Positions 52,962-60,792 are shown, counted from the stretch's first letter. The stretch is 64,000 bases of DNA from Aggregatilineales bacterium (GCA_030834905.1 JAUQWZ010000034.1:248001-312000), one strand, 5' to 3'. Made by a program: numbers and translations. The notes: generated by a model not told the origin, from the sequence alone.

Positions 52962-53861
52962 ATGAAGCGCATTCACGCATTCTTAATGCTGACGATAGTC
53001 GTACTGTTGGTTGCGGCGGTAGCGCTGCCGCTGGCGGCTCAGACTGCAACTCCCGATCCGAGTTCGTTGGTGCTGGCGATGGGACCGGTAGATTTGACCA
53101 GCGGTAACGTCACTGTCGCAGGCTACATAATCGTGCCCGGAGCGGAGTCTCCACTACCGGTACTCCATCAGGGCGATGTGGTCATCGTCATAGGTTATTT
53201 GCTGCCGGATGGAATCACGATTCAGGTGGTGACATTTGAATTCCTGGTTGAGCCGGAAGTGACGCCGGAAGTGACGCCGGAAGTGACGCCAGAGGCGACC
53301 CTCGAAGTCACACCAGAAGTGACGCCTGAAGCAACGCTGGAAGTCACGCCCGAAATCACCCCGGAGCCGGAAGTCTGCAACTTCCCAAATCATCCGGTGG
53401 CGCTGCGCATTGCTGACGCTTTCCATGTGTCTTATGAAGAAGTGATCGCCTGGCACTGCCGGGGCTTCGGCTTCGGTGAAATCACCCGCGCCTATCTGAT
53501 CGCCGAGGAGACGGGCGAAGCTGTAGAAACCTACTTTGGTCTGCGCGACAGCGGGCTGGGTTGGGGTCAGATCGTGCGCGAAACCGGCATTCACCCCTCA
53601 GAGCTTGCGCCGGGACAAGTGCACCGCGGCGGCTATGATGCCGAAGTCACCCCGGAAGCGGGCATGACAGCCATCCCGCTTCAAGGCAGCAGTGATGGTT
53701 CTGACTGCCCCGGCAACAGTTGTAATACTCCCGGACGCGGCAACAACGGCAATGGCAACGGTGGTGGTCGTCCTGACTGCCCCGGCAACAGCTGCAACGC
53801 TCCCGGACGTGGTGGTAACGGCAACAACGGCAATGGCAACGGACGCGGCAACGGCAACTAA
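52962..53861 (+). CDS. Secreted protein with PEVTPE repeats and CPGNSCN motifs
   Basis: Exported protein of 299 residues from ATG 52962. The signal peptide is KRIHAFLMLTIVVLLVAAVALPLAAQ. A beta-rich region (about 27-95, VTVAGYIIVPGAE, VVIVIGYLLPDG) precedes a repeat of TPEVTPEV/TPEATLEV units (about 103-142). A helical domain follows with conserved-looking NHPVALRIADAFHVSYEEVIAWHC and GFGFGEITRAYLIAEETGE. The C-terminus has two copies of CPGNSCN (DCPGNSCNTPGRG and DCPGNSCNAPGRG) in a Gly/Asn-rich tail. The same CPGNSCN occurs in the anti-sigma candidate at 59639. No family name is known to me; a surface sensor or matrix role is inferred. Confidence 0.65.
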   Translation: MKRIHAFLMLTIVVLLVAAVALPLAAQTATPDPSSLVLAMGPVDLTSGNVTVAGYIIVPGAESPLPVLHQGDVVIVIGYLLPDGITIQVVTFEFLVEPEVTPEVTPEVTPEATLEVTPEVTPEATLEVTPEITPEPEVCNFPNHPVALRIADAFHVSYEEVIAWHCRGFGFGEITRAYLIAEETGEAVETYFGLRDSGLGWGQIVRETGIHPSELAPGQVHRGGYDAEVTPEAGMTAIPLQGSSDGSDCPGNSCNTPGRGNNGNGNGGGRPDCPGNSCNAPGRGGNGNNGNGNGRGNGN

Positions 53862-53880
53862 TCCATATTGAGACAGCCAA

Positions 53881-53910
53881 AGGCGGGGCGCGCCATTTCA
53901 CGCCCCGCCT
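53881..53910 (+). terminator. GC-rich hairpin after the CPGNSCN protein gene
   Basis: AGGCGGGGCG/CGCCCCGCCT, a perfect 10-bp stem with a 10-base loop, 19 bases after the stop. No T-run, like the other hairpins of this locus. Confidence 0.55.
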
Positions 53911-54076
53911 CTGGCGCTGTATCTGACCCTCACAAGCTGGTTGTGAGGATGCGGGGCTGCTATCACTAATCCAACAGACATCGGGTCAAGGATTGTGATA
54001 GTACTATTCTCCTATGACTAGAGAGACTCGTCGCCCCTCAAATTCGCAAATTCCACAAATTATTCACAAATTTCCC

Positions 54077-54107
54077 TGCGACATTCAGCAATACATCAAC
54101 GTTTTAA
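54077..54107 (+). promoter_or_regulatory. ECF-type promoter 3 (TadE/TSP3/TadG operon)
   Basis: TGCGACATT at 54077-54085 and CGTTTTAA at 54100-54107, with 17 bases between TGCGAC and CGTT. TTTCCC precedes it, as in promoter 1. It lies 43 bases before the first ATG. Confidence 0.7.
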
Positions 54108-54150
54108 CAAGCGTCATATTGATGAACGTGCTGTTAGCGCGGGGGTAATC

Positions 54151-54621
54151 ATGCATAACCTGTTTTCAAAGCACAAGACCCGGATAGAGAGTGGACAAAG
54201 TCTGGTCGAGTTTGCGCTTGGACTGGTTATCCTCGTGCTTATCCTCTCCGGTTTGCTCGATCTTGGCAGACTTTACTTCATCTATGTCGCGCTTGAAGAT
54301 GGGGCAGGCGAAGCGGCACTATACCTCGCCATTAATCCTGCCTGCCCTACTGCTGCCGCTGGCTCTCGGTGTGCCGATCCCAACAACGCAGAATACCGCG
54401 CGCGTAATGGTGGCGGCGGCGAAGTGGATTGGTCTCTCGCAATCATCAAGATCGATATTCCGACCGATGCTCTGGGGAATTCGGTCTATGCCGTTGGCGA
54501 ACCAGTGTCGGTCACGATTGAATACACATTCCCGTTATTGACTCCCATCATTCCAAAAATCGCCGGGGTGAACCCGCTCACTCTGTCCACCCACGCCAGC
54601 CAGGTCATCATTGGAGAATAA
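54151..54621 (+). CDS. TadE-like pseudopilin protein
   Basis: Membrane-anchored protein of 156 residues. The N-terminus ESGQSLVEFALGLVIL has the prepilin-type pattern Gly followed by Glu at +5 before a hydrophobic helix (about residues 18-45), as in TadE minor pseudopilins. The exported domain has two cysteines (NPACPTAAAGSRCADP) and ends in THASQVIIGE. It is the first of three genes; the following gene starts two bases after its stop. No prepilin peptidase or Tad ATPase is in the window. Confidence 0.82.
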   Translation: MHNLFSKHKTRIESGQSLVEFALGLVILVLILSGLLDLGRLYFIYVALEDGAGEAALYLAINPACPTAAAGSRCADPNNAEYRARNGGGGEVDWSLAIIKIDIPTDALGNSVYAVGEPVSVTIEYTFPLLTPIIPKIAGVNPLTLSTHASQVIIGE

Positions 54622-54622
54622 C

Positions 54623-57367
54623 ATGCGCCGACGAGGACAAGCACTCACTGAGTTCGCCCTGATTATGCCCTTGTTAATGTTCATCACGCTGGGCATATTC
54701 GACTTTGGACGGGTGATGTTCACCTACGCCATGGCGTCCAATTCGCTGCGCAGCGCCCTCCGTAACGCCGAAGTGTTAGGTTATTCCGGCGATCCAGAGG
54801 TATATGCCAACTGCGCCAAGATGCGCGAGGACGTGCGCAGCGTCTTCTTCGCCGGACCCACCACCGTGTCGGTGCAATATGTGGATGCAGACAGCGCTGA
54901 CCCCAGTAATCCTGTCATTCATGACTGTCCGGAGGGGATGAATCAGTTTTTTGACACCTCTCTGCTGGATAGTGGTGATATCCTCCGGATTGAAGCCACC
55001 TCCACCGTCGAATTTATGACTCCCCTGATCACGCAAATAATCCCGAATTTGACGTTCCACTTTGCGGGTCAGCGCACCGTGGTGATGAGCGTCCCTTTGA
55101 GCGACAACTTCGACGTTGACACTGACTATGACGGCTTGCTCGATCAATGGGAGATGGATCACTTCGGTGATCTGGATGAAATCGCCACTAGCGACCCCGA
55201 TGGCGACGGCTGCAACAACGGCTGCGAGGAAACGCGAGGCTTAAACCCGAATAACGCGGACACCGACAGCGATGGGCTGTACGACGGCGAAGAAGCCTAT
55301 GTCTATAAGACGAATCCACTGGTTCCAGATACGGATATGGATGGGCTGAGCGATGGCGATGAGGTCAATATCCACAATACCGATCCCAAAAACCCGGATA
55401 CCGATGGCGATGGGATCAGCGACGGCGACGAGGTAGCCCAGGGTTACGTCCCCACCATCTCGGATACCGATGGCGATGGCTTGACCGATGGCGACGAGTT
55501 GAACCGTTACCTGACAGACCCGAACAGCCCACACAGCGATTCGGATACGCTCAATGATTTTGACGAAGTAATGGTGCATCATACCAATCCGACAAACGAA
55601 GATACGGACGGCGATGGGCTAAATGATGATCTGGAAATTTTGACCTGGGGCACGGATCCGTTCTGGCGCGATACCGACGGCGACGGCTTGACCGACGGTG
55701 ATGAGGTCTATATCTATCATACAAGCCCAACCGACAACGACAGCGACAACGATGGACTGAACGATGGCGCGGAGGTATCCACTTTCGGCACCGATCCAGC
55801 CCTGGCGGATACCGATCTTGATGGACTCAATGATCGTGAAGAAATCTATATTTACGGCACGGGTCCGCTCAATCCCGACAGCGATAACACGCCCGCGGGC
55901 TGCGCAGGAGATGGGCTGCTGGATGGAGATGAGGTATACATCCACAGAACTAATCCCCTGCACTGCGACACCAACGGCAATGGTTATACCGATGGGGAAG
56001 ATGTGGCTGCCGGTCGAGACCCTCGTAGTCCTGACAGCGATGCCGACGGACTGGCAGATAACTGGGAAATGCTCTACTTCGGCAATCTCTCGCAATCCGG
56101 CACCGATGACCCCGACGGCGATGGCTGCAACAACGAATGCGAAGAGACGCGCCTGTTGACGCCGAATAATCCTGACACCGACGGTGATGGGCTGAATGAC
56201 GGATACGAGATTAACACCTCCCTGACCATCCCCAATGTGCCGGATACTGACGGTGATGGGCTGAATGACGGTGATGAAGTCGCGCGAGGTACCAACCCCA
56301 ATAATCCCGACAGCGACGGCGATGGACTGACCGACGGCGACGAGGTGAATATCTACGGAACCGACCCGAATGATCGCGACAGCGACGACGATGGGCTGAA
56401 CGATTACGCCGAGTTATTCCAGTACGGCACGCTCCCAAACAACCAGGATAGTGACGATGGTGGGACAGGCGATGGCTTGACCGACTCGCACGAAATCTGG
56501 GTGTCCCGGACAAACCCGCTTGACAGCGACAGCGATGACGACGGGCTACAGGATGGTGATGAGGTCAATCTGTATCTCACTATCCCCACCAGACCCGATA
56601 CCGATAACGACGGTCTGACCGACTACGAAGAAGTGATCACCTACGGGACCAATCCCCTCCGCCCCGATACTGACAGCGACGGCTTGACCGATTTTGCCGA
56701 GGTGCGCATTCACCTGACCGATCCCAATGATAACGACAGCGACGACGATGGGCTGCGCGATGGCGCGGAGATCAATACCTACCACACCGACCCATTGGAC
56801 AGCGACAGTGACGACGATGGCTTGAACGATTGGGACGAGGTGAGTCTCGGTACCGACCCGGCTGATGCCGACACCGATGATGATGGTTTGACTGATGGCG
56901 AGGAGGTCAACACCTACGGCACGCTGCCACTCAATCCCGATACCGATGGCGACAGCGTCAACGATGGTACAGAAGTTGCCGATGGCACCGATCCGCTTCA
57001 TGCGCCTACGCTGAGTATCAATGACATCACCGCCAGCGAACCGGCTGACCGCAAGGACACTTCGACGGCGACCTTCACCGTGACGTTGATGTACCCACTC
57101 AACACATCCGTGTCGGTCAATTACACCACCTTCCCAGGTTTGGCGACAGAATGCAACAACGGCAACTGTGACTACCAGCGGACGACAGGGACATTGACGT
57201 TCCAACCGAACACCACGACGCAGACCATTGACGTCCTGATCTACGGCGACAACGACAGGGATCCCGGTGAAACTTTCTCGGTCATCCTGTCCAACCCGAC
57301 CAATAACGCCACCATCGAGCGGGTGATAGGTCGCCTGCCGGGGCAGGGCTTCTGCACAATTCAATGA
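54623..57367 (+). CDS. TadE-thrombospondin type 3 repeat-Calx-beta fusion
   Basis: Large surface protein of 914 residues from ATG 54623 (GGAG 7 bases before). It opens with a TadE-type segment (RRGQALTEFALIMPLLMF; Gly then Glu at +5; helix about 9-35). After a linker domain (to about 165), about 27 DxDxDG repeats of thrombospondin type 3 kind occupy about 165-790 (for example DTDGDGLTDGDE); these bind calcium in homologues. A longer unit with WEM, FG and DPDGDGCNN recurs (about 167 and 472), suggesting internal duplication. The end (about 793-914) is Calx-beta-like: GTLTFQPNTTTQTIDVLIYG and ETFSVILSNPTNNATI. Probably a calcium-stiffened rod displayed at the cell surface. Confidence 0.8.
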   Translation: MRRRGQALTEFALIMPLLMFITLGIFDFGRVMFTYAMASNSLRSALRNAEVLGYSGDPEVYANCAKMREDVRSVFFAGPTTVSVQYVDADSADPSNPVIHDCPEGMNQFFDTSLLDSGDILRIEATSTVEFMTPLITQIIPNLTFHFAGQRTVVMSVPLSDNFDVDTDYDGLLDQWEMDHFGDLDEIATSDPDGDGCNNGCEETRGLNPNNADTDSDGLYDGEEAYVYKTNPLVPDTDMDGLSDGDEVNIHNTDPKNPDTDGDGISDGDEVAQGYVPTISDTDGDGLTDGDELNRYLTDPNSPHSDSDTLNDFDEVMVHHTNPTNEDTDGDGLNDDLEILTWGTDPFWRDTDGDGLTDGDEVYIYHTSPTDNDSDNDGLNDGAEVSTFGTDPALADTDLDGLNDREEIYIYGTGPLNPDSDNTPAGCAGDGLLDGDEVYIHRTNPLHCDTNGNGYTDGEDVAAGRDPRSPDSDADGLADNWEMLYFGNLSQSGTDDPDGDGCNNECEETRLLTPNNPDTDGDGLNDGYEINTSLTIPNVPDTDGDGLNDGDEVARGTNPNNPDSDGDGLTDGDEVNIYGTDPNDRDSDDDGLNDYAELFQYGTLPNNQDSDDGGTGDGLTDSHEIWVSRTNPLDSDSDDDGLQDGDEVNLYLTIPTRPDTDNDGLTDYEEVITYGTNPLRPDTDSDGLTDFAEVRIHLTDPNDNDSDDDGLRDGAEINTYHTDPLDSDSDDDGLNDWDEVSLGTDPADADTDDDGLTDGEEVNTYGTLPLNPDTDGDSVNDGTEVADGTDPLHAPTLSINDITASEPADRKDTSTATFTVTLMYPLNTSVSVNYTTFPGLATECNNGNCDYQRTTGTLTFQPNTTTQTIDVLIYGDNDRDPGETFSVILSNPTNNATIERVIGRLPGQGFCTIQ

Positions 57368-57378
57368 GACGAGGCATA

Positions 57379-58668
57379 ATGATGCGCAGCCATTCCGCGA
57401 AGCCGTCCGAGAAGCTTAATTCTGTAGGGGCAAATCCCCTACAGAAGACCCAATTTGCTGGCAGACTTTTTCACCCGCGTTTTGCCTCAGACCTTCAATC
57501 CGGTCAGGCAATCGTCCTGATGGCGCTGATGATGCTGGGGTTGATGGCAATCCTGGGGCTGTCAATCGACGGCGGCGGTCTGTTCTTCCTCAACCGCGAT
57601 ACCCAGAACGCGACCGATGCTGCGGTGATCGCCGCGACCTACGCGCGCTGCACCAGCAATGATCCAGCAGTTGTCGAGTTTGCCGGGTATCAGGCGGCGG
57701 CTCGAAATGGATTTGACAATAACACCACCTCCAATTGGGTGGTCGTGAACAATCCGCCCGATTCGGGTACTGGCGTGGGCGAATCCGAATATGTCGAGGT
57801 GACGATCACGGCAGCGAAGCCGTCCTACTTCATCCAACTGGTCTTTCCAGAGCCGCTTCGGGTCACCAGCCGCGCAGTCGGGCGCTGTTCCCCACCGTTT
57901 AATCCCGCAACCCTGCCAGCGCTCTATGGGCTTACAACCACCTGCCCAACCGGGGTAAGCTTGTCGGGATCGAATTTCCGTGTTGAGAGTTCCGTCTATC
58001 CGACCATCCGGAGCAATTACGACATTAGCGGGACAGGAGGTGGCAACGTAGTGGGTGGAGCCGTCGCCAGACACGGTATCGATATATCGACTCAAGTCAC
58101 CTTTACTCCCCCAGGCGTAATTGACCCGAACATGAATACTGATGATCCGCTGTCAGAACATTTTTCTCCGTCAGCGTTTATAGACCGATACTGGAATGAC
58201 CCAAACTTCCCGATACACACCGAAATTGGTCCGGGCAGCCCAGACTTTAACGTCAACAATAACACCTGGAGACCCAACGGACGGACGCTTGAGGGTTTGT
58301 ATTACGTTCACGGCGATGTCGCCATCAATAATGCGACTTACGGGACACATGGCGTCACCATTGTCGCTGATGGGGCGGTGGATTTTGCCAGCGCAGCGAA
58401 TGTGTACAATTACGTTGGTGGTTTCCTGGTCATTGCGAACAAGACCGCCGACAACTGCGGCGACGACGCCGTACACATTTCGGGCAGCGCCCAGTGGTAC
58501 GGCATGATTTATGCTCCAAATGCCGGAGCCACCATCTCAGGAAGCAACCAGAATGTCATTGGGGGATTCGTCGCCCAGACCATCGAATTCAGCGGTAGTC
58601 GAACCCGCATCGTCTATGATCCCGACCTGCTTGATCCCTTTCCTGCCAACGTTACGGTTTCCGAATAG
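57379..58668 (+). CDS. TadG-like pseudopilin protein
   Basis: Exported protein of 429 residues from ATG 57379 (GAGG just upstream; another ATG at 57364 overlaps the previous stop). Near residue 40, LQSGQAIVLMALMMLGLMAI matches the TadG-like start, with a Gly but Leu at +5 instead of Glu, followed by SIDGGGLFFLNRDTQNATDAAVIAATYAR. The following exported region is beta-rich, with TTCPTGVSLSGS, VVGGAVARHGIDIST and a DUF7305-like/right-handed beta style end (GMIYAPNAGATISGSNQN). A GTAGGGG palindrome lies within the first codons (57421-57445) and is translated as NSVGANPLQ. Last gene of the operon. Confidence 0.78.
   Translation: MMRSHSAKPSEKLNSVGANPLQKTQFAGRLFHPRFASDLQSGQAIVLMALMMLGLMAILGLSIDGGGLFFLNRDTQNATDAAVIAATYARCTSNDPAVVEFAGYQAAARNGFDNNTTSNWVVVNNPPDSGTGVGESEYVEVTITAAKPSYFIQLVFPEPLRVTSRAVGRCSPPFNPATLPALYGLTTTCPTGVSLSGSNFRVESSVYPTIRSNYDISGTGGGNVVGGAVARHGIDISTQVTFTPPGVIDPNMNTDDPLSEHFSPSAFIDRYWNDPNFPIHTEIGPGSPDFNVNNNTWRPNGRTLEGLYYVHGDVAINNATYGTHGVTIVADGAVDFASAANVYNYVGGFLVIANKTADNCGDDAVHISGSAQWYGMIYAPNAGATISGSNQNVIGGFVAQTIEFSGSRTRIVYDPDLLDPFPANVTVSE
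57421..57445. repeat. GTAGGGG-type palindrome inside a coding sequence
   Basis: TCTGTAGGGG-caaat-CCCCTACAGA, a perfect 10-bp stem, lying in frame in the N-terminal extension of the TadG-like gene. The other family members are intergenic. Confidence 0.8.
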
Positions 58669-58679
58669 GCTTAAAGTAC

Positions 58680-58707
58680 CAGGCAGCGGAGAATCCTTCG
58701 CTGCCTG
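58680..58707 (+). terminator. GC-rich hairpin after the TadG-like gene
   Basis: CAGGCAGCG/CGCTGCCTG, a perfect 9-bp stem with a 10-base loop, 11 bases after the stop, without a T-run. It separates the operon from the sigma factor promoter. Confidence 0.6.
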
Positions 58708-58729
58708 ACTACTTCCTCACGCTACCTGC

Positions 58730-58759
58730 TGCGACATTCCCATCTACCTCACGTTTTAA
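58730..58759 (+). promoter_or_regulatory. ECF-type promoter 4 (sigma factor gene itself)
   Basis: TGCGACATT at 58730-58738, CGTTTTAA at 58752-58759 (16 bases between TGCGAC and CGTT), 32 bases before the ATG at 58792. Its presence upstream of the sigma gene suggests autoregulation. Confidence 0.7.
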
Positions 58760-58791
58760 TAATTAGAATCATACCTGTGAGCTTATTCACA

Positions 58792-59646
58792 ATGAAGACA
58801 GCGTTGATGCCAATTCACCAGTATCATTCCCCCGCAATCGTTTCTCTCAGCGGGAGCTTCTATCGAGCCTGGCAAGCGCATTACAATCCAGCTACCCAAC
58901 GCACCGTTTACGGTTTGCAGCCTCAGGCTGGGTTAAAATGGACTCAATTGGCTCCTGCTTGGGACGCCGAGAGACTCAGAACAATACGGCGGACACAGTG
59001 GATGTCGTTTAGCGAAATTACAGGGTTGATGGCAATACTGGCTGCCTCGCTGCCAGAGGATGAGCCGGGCGCGATTCCGATTGACGTTGCCAACCTCATA
59101 CGGCAGGCGCAGCAGGGTGACCGCGAAGCAGTTGCCAGCATCTATCGTGTTTATGTAAGGCGTATTTATCGCTACGCTGCCTGCCGGGTGCCATCCAGCA
59201 GCGATGCTGAAGATGTAACGGCGGACGTTTTTGTCCGCATGGTCGAGGCTTTACCCGGTTATCAGATCACGGGCGCGCCGTTCGAGGCGTGGCTGTATCG
59301 CATCGCCGCGTCGCGGGTTGCCGACTTTTATCGCAATAAGGCAAACGGGGGAAACGAACAACTCCACGAAAATCTTGCCGACGATGCCGTACCGTCTGAG
59401 GAGAGACTCATCGAAGGGCAGATGCTGGACAACCTGCGCCAAGCGATGCAGCGCCTGCCCGACGAACATCAGACTATCCTCGTCATGCGCTTTGTCGAGC
59501 GTAAAAGCCACGAAGAAGTGGCGATGCTCCTGGGTAGAAGCGTCACCGCGGTGAAAACCATTCAGCATCGCGCGCTTTCGCGGCTGACCGAAATGCTCGG
59601 CAGCAATCATAAGGTGCGTCATTATCTGCGAGGCAGCCATGAGTGA
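58792..59646 (+). CDS. ECF-family RNA polymerase sigma factor
   Basis: Sigma-70 family protein of the extracytoplasmic function type, 284 residues from ATG 58792 (a GTG at 58777 is also possible). Region 2 is LIRQAQQGDREAVASIYRVYVRRIYRYAACRV with SDAEDVTADVFVRMVEALPGY and the -10-binding FEAWLYRIAASRVADFYR. Region 4 is LRQAMQRLPDEHQTILVMRFVERKSHEEVAMLLGRSVTAVKTI. About 95 residues precede region 2, more than ECF factors usually have, so either the start is internal (ATG 59002 or later) or there is a real extension. It overlaps the next gene by eight bases and carries its own ECF promoter. Confidence 0.9.
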   Translation: MKTALMPIHQYHSPAIVSLSGSFYRAWQAHYNPATQRTVYGLQPQAGLKWTQLAPAWDAERLRTIRRTQWMSFSEITGLMAILAASLPEDEPGAIPIDVANLIRQAQQGDREAVASIYRVYVRRIYRYAACRVPSSSDAEDVTADVFVRMVEALPGYQITGAPFEAWLYRIAASRVADFYRNKANGGNEQLHENLADDAVPSEERLIEGQMLDNLRQAMQRLPDEHQTILVMRFVERKSHEEVAMLLGRSVTAVKTIQHRALSRLTEMLGSNHKVRHYLRGSHE

Positions 59647-60715
59647 GATGCTTTCCCCAGAGGAAATCCTCGCTCGCCGTCTTGATCAGGTATTACCGCC
59701 TGATAAGGCGAGTGTTCCTCCGCAAACCCCTGATCCACTGGTGAATACCGCCGCGCGAATTGCAGTCCTGTCGATTCCAGAGCCATTAGACATGGCACTG
59801 GCGCGAATGGAGAACACGATGCTGGCTGCTTTTGATCAGCAGTATCGCGTCCAGCGCCAGCCAAAGCAGTCTCGTCGCTGGGTTTCCCAGGCTAGCAGGT
59901 GGGCAGCCGCCGCCAGCCTGATACTCGCCCTCCTGATGGCAGGGATCGTACCCGCCTCTGCCGGAAGTTTACCGGGAGAGCCTTTATACAGCGTGAAGCG
60001 CCTGACGGAGCGTGTGGAACTGGCGCTGGCAGCAAATGGAGCTGCCATTGTACGGCTGCGGTTAGCCCATGCCGAACGCCGCGCGCTGGAAGCGCTGGCA
60101 CTGCTTGAACGCGATCAGTTTGACGCGGCGCTGCTCGACGAGGCACGCGCTGAATTGAAGAGTGTCGAGCAAGCAGTGAGTCCCGAACTGGGAACATCCC
60201 TCACCTTCCAATGGCAGCATGGGGAAGTGACCGATCTCATCCAGTTTGTCGTGGAGCGCGCGGAAGAACCAGCCGATTCGGTAGTTGCGCCTGCGGACTC
60301 TTTGGTTCAAACCGACACCATGACGCCAACCTATACGGCTTCCCCAACACCAACCGTCACCGCGACGCCAACGCACACCTATACGGCTTCTCCATCCCCA
60401 ACTGACATCAGGATGCCAGCACACACGTCCCATCCAACCCGGATGCCGGACACAGCAACCTATTGTCCCGGTAACTCGTGCAATTCGGCAGGTGTTCCCG
60501 GTGGACAGATCGACCCGAATAATCCGCCGGGTCAAAGCGGCGGGCGTAACAATAATCCACCAGATCCACCGGGGCAGGGTGTCCCCGGTGGAGGACAAGG
60601 TGGGAATTCAGGACAAGGGAATTCAGGAAACAGCGGTGGCGGCGCTCCAGCCGAACCACCGCCTTCTAATTCTGGGGGGAACTCCGGCAACAGAGGTGGC
60701 GGCAGTGGCAAGTAG
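59639..60715 (+). CDS. Putative anti-sigma factor with DUF5667 and CPGNSCN tail
   Basis: Membrane protein of 358 residues overlapping the sigma gene by eight bases (ATGAGTGA). Residues 1-83 are cytoplasmic and mostly helical, without the HxxxCxxC zinc anti-sigma motif. One membrane helix follows (about 88-105, AASLILALLMAGIVPASA). Then a DUF5667-type helical hairpin begins at SLPGEPLYSVKRLTERVELALA, a Thr/Pro linker, one CPGNSCN motif (YCPGNSCNSAGVPGG), and a Gly/Asn/Pro tail. Coupling to the sigma gene and topology suggest it holds the sigma factor at the membrane; the outside CPGNSCN tail could be the sensor. Anti-sigma activity is inference. Confidence 0.75.
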   Translation: MSEMLSPEEILARRLDQVLPPDKASVPPQTPDPLVNTAARIAVLSIPEPLDMALARMENTMLAAFDQQYRVQRQPKQSRRWVSQASRWAAAASLILALLMAGIVPASAGSLPGEPLYSVKRLTERVELALAANGAAIVRLRLAHAERRALEALALLERDQFDAALLDEARAELKSVEQAVSPELGTSLTFQWQHGEVTDLIQFVVERAEEPADSVVAPADSLVQTDTMTPTYTASPTPTVTATPTHTYTASPSPTDIRMPAHTSHPTRMPDTATYCPGNSCNSAGVPGGQIDPNNPPGQSGGRNNNPPDPPGQGVPGGGQGGNSGQGNSGNSGGGAPAEPPPSNSGGNSGNRGGGSGK

Positions 60716-60792
60716 GCTTGACCGATTTTAGCTGGTGCTGCCATTCACGTCAGGCTGAAACTCAGGATCGAGCGAATTGGATACGCAGCGCC

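Noticed and set aside
53250..53375. Short tandem repeat of GAAGTGACGCCG-like units
   Set aside because: Not a CRISPR or regulatory array; it is in frame within the secreted protein gene and encodes the TPEVTPEV repeat.
52962..53861. Treatment of the CPGNSCN protein as a lipoprotein
   Set aside because: The signal sequence ends in LPLAAQ with no cysteine at the cleavage site, so a lipobox is absent.
55120..57000. Dense near-repeats of GATACCGATGGCGATGG-type sequence
   Set aside because: Considered as a CRISPR or satellite array, but the period is irregular, the frame is open throughout and the repeats encode DTDGDG calcium loops, so they are coding TSP3 repeats.
54151..58668. A complete Tad pilus locus
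   Set aside because: Only TadE- and TadG-like minor subunits are present; no flp pilin, ATPase, platform or peptidase genes are in the window.
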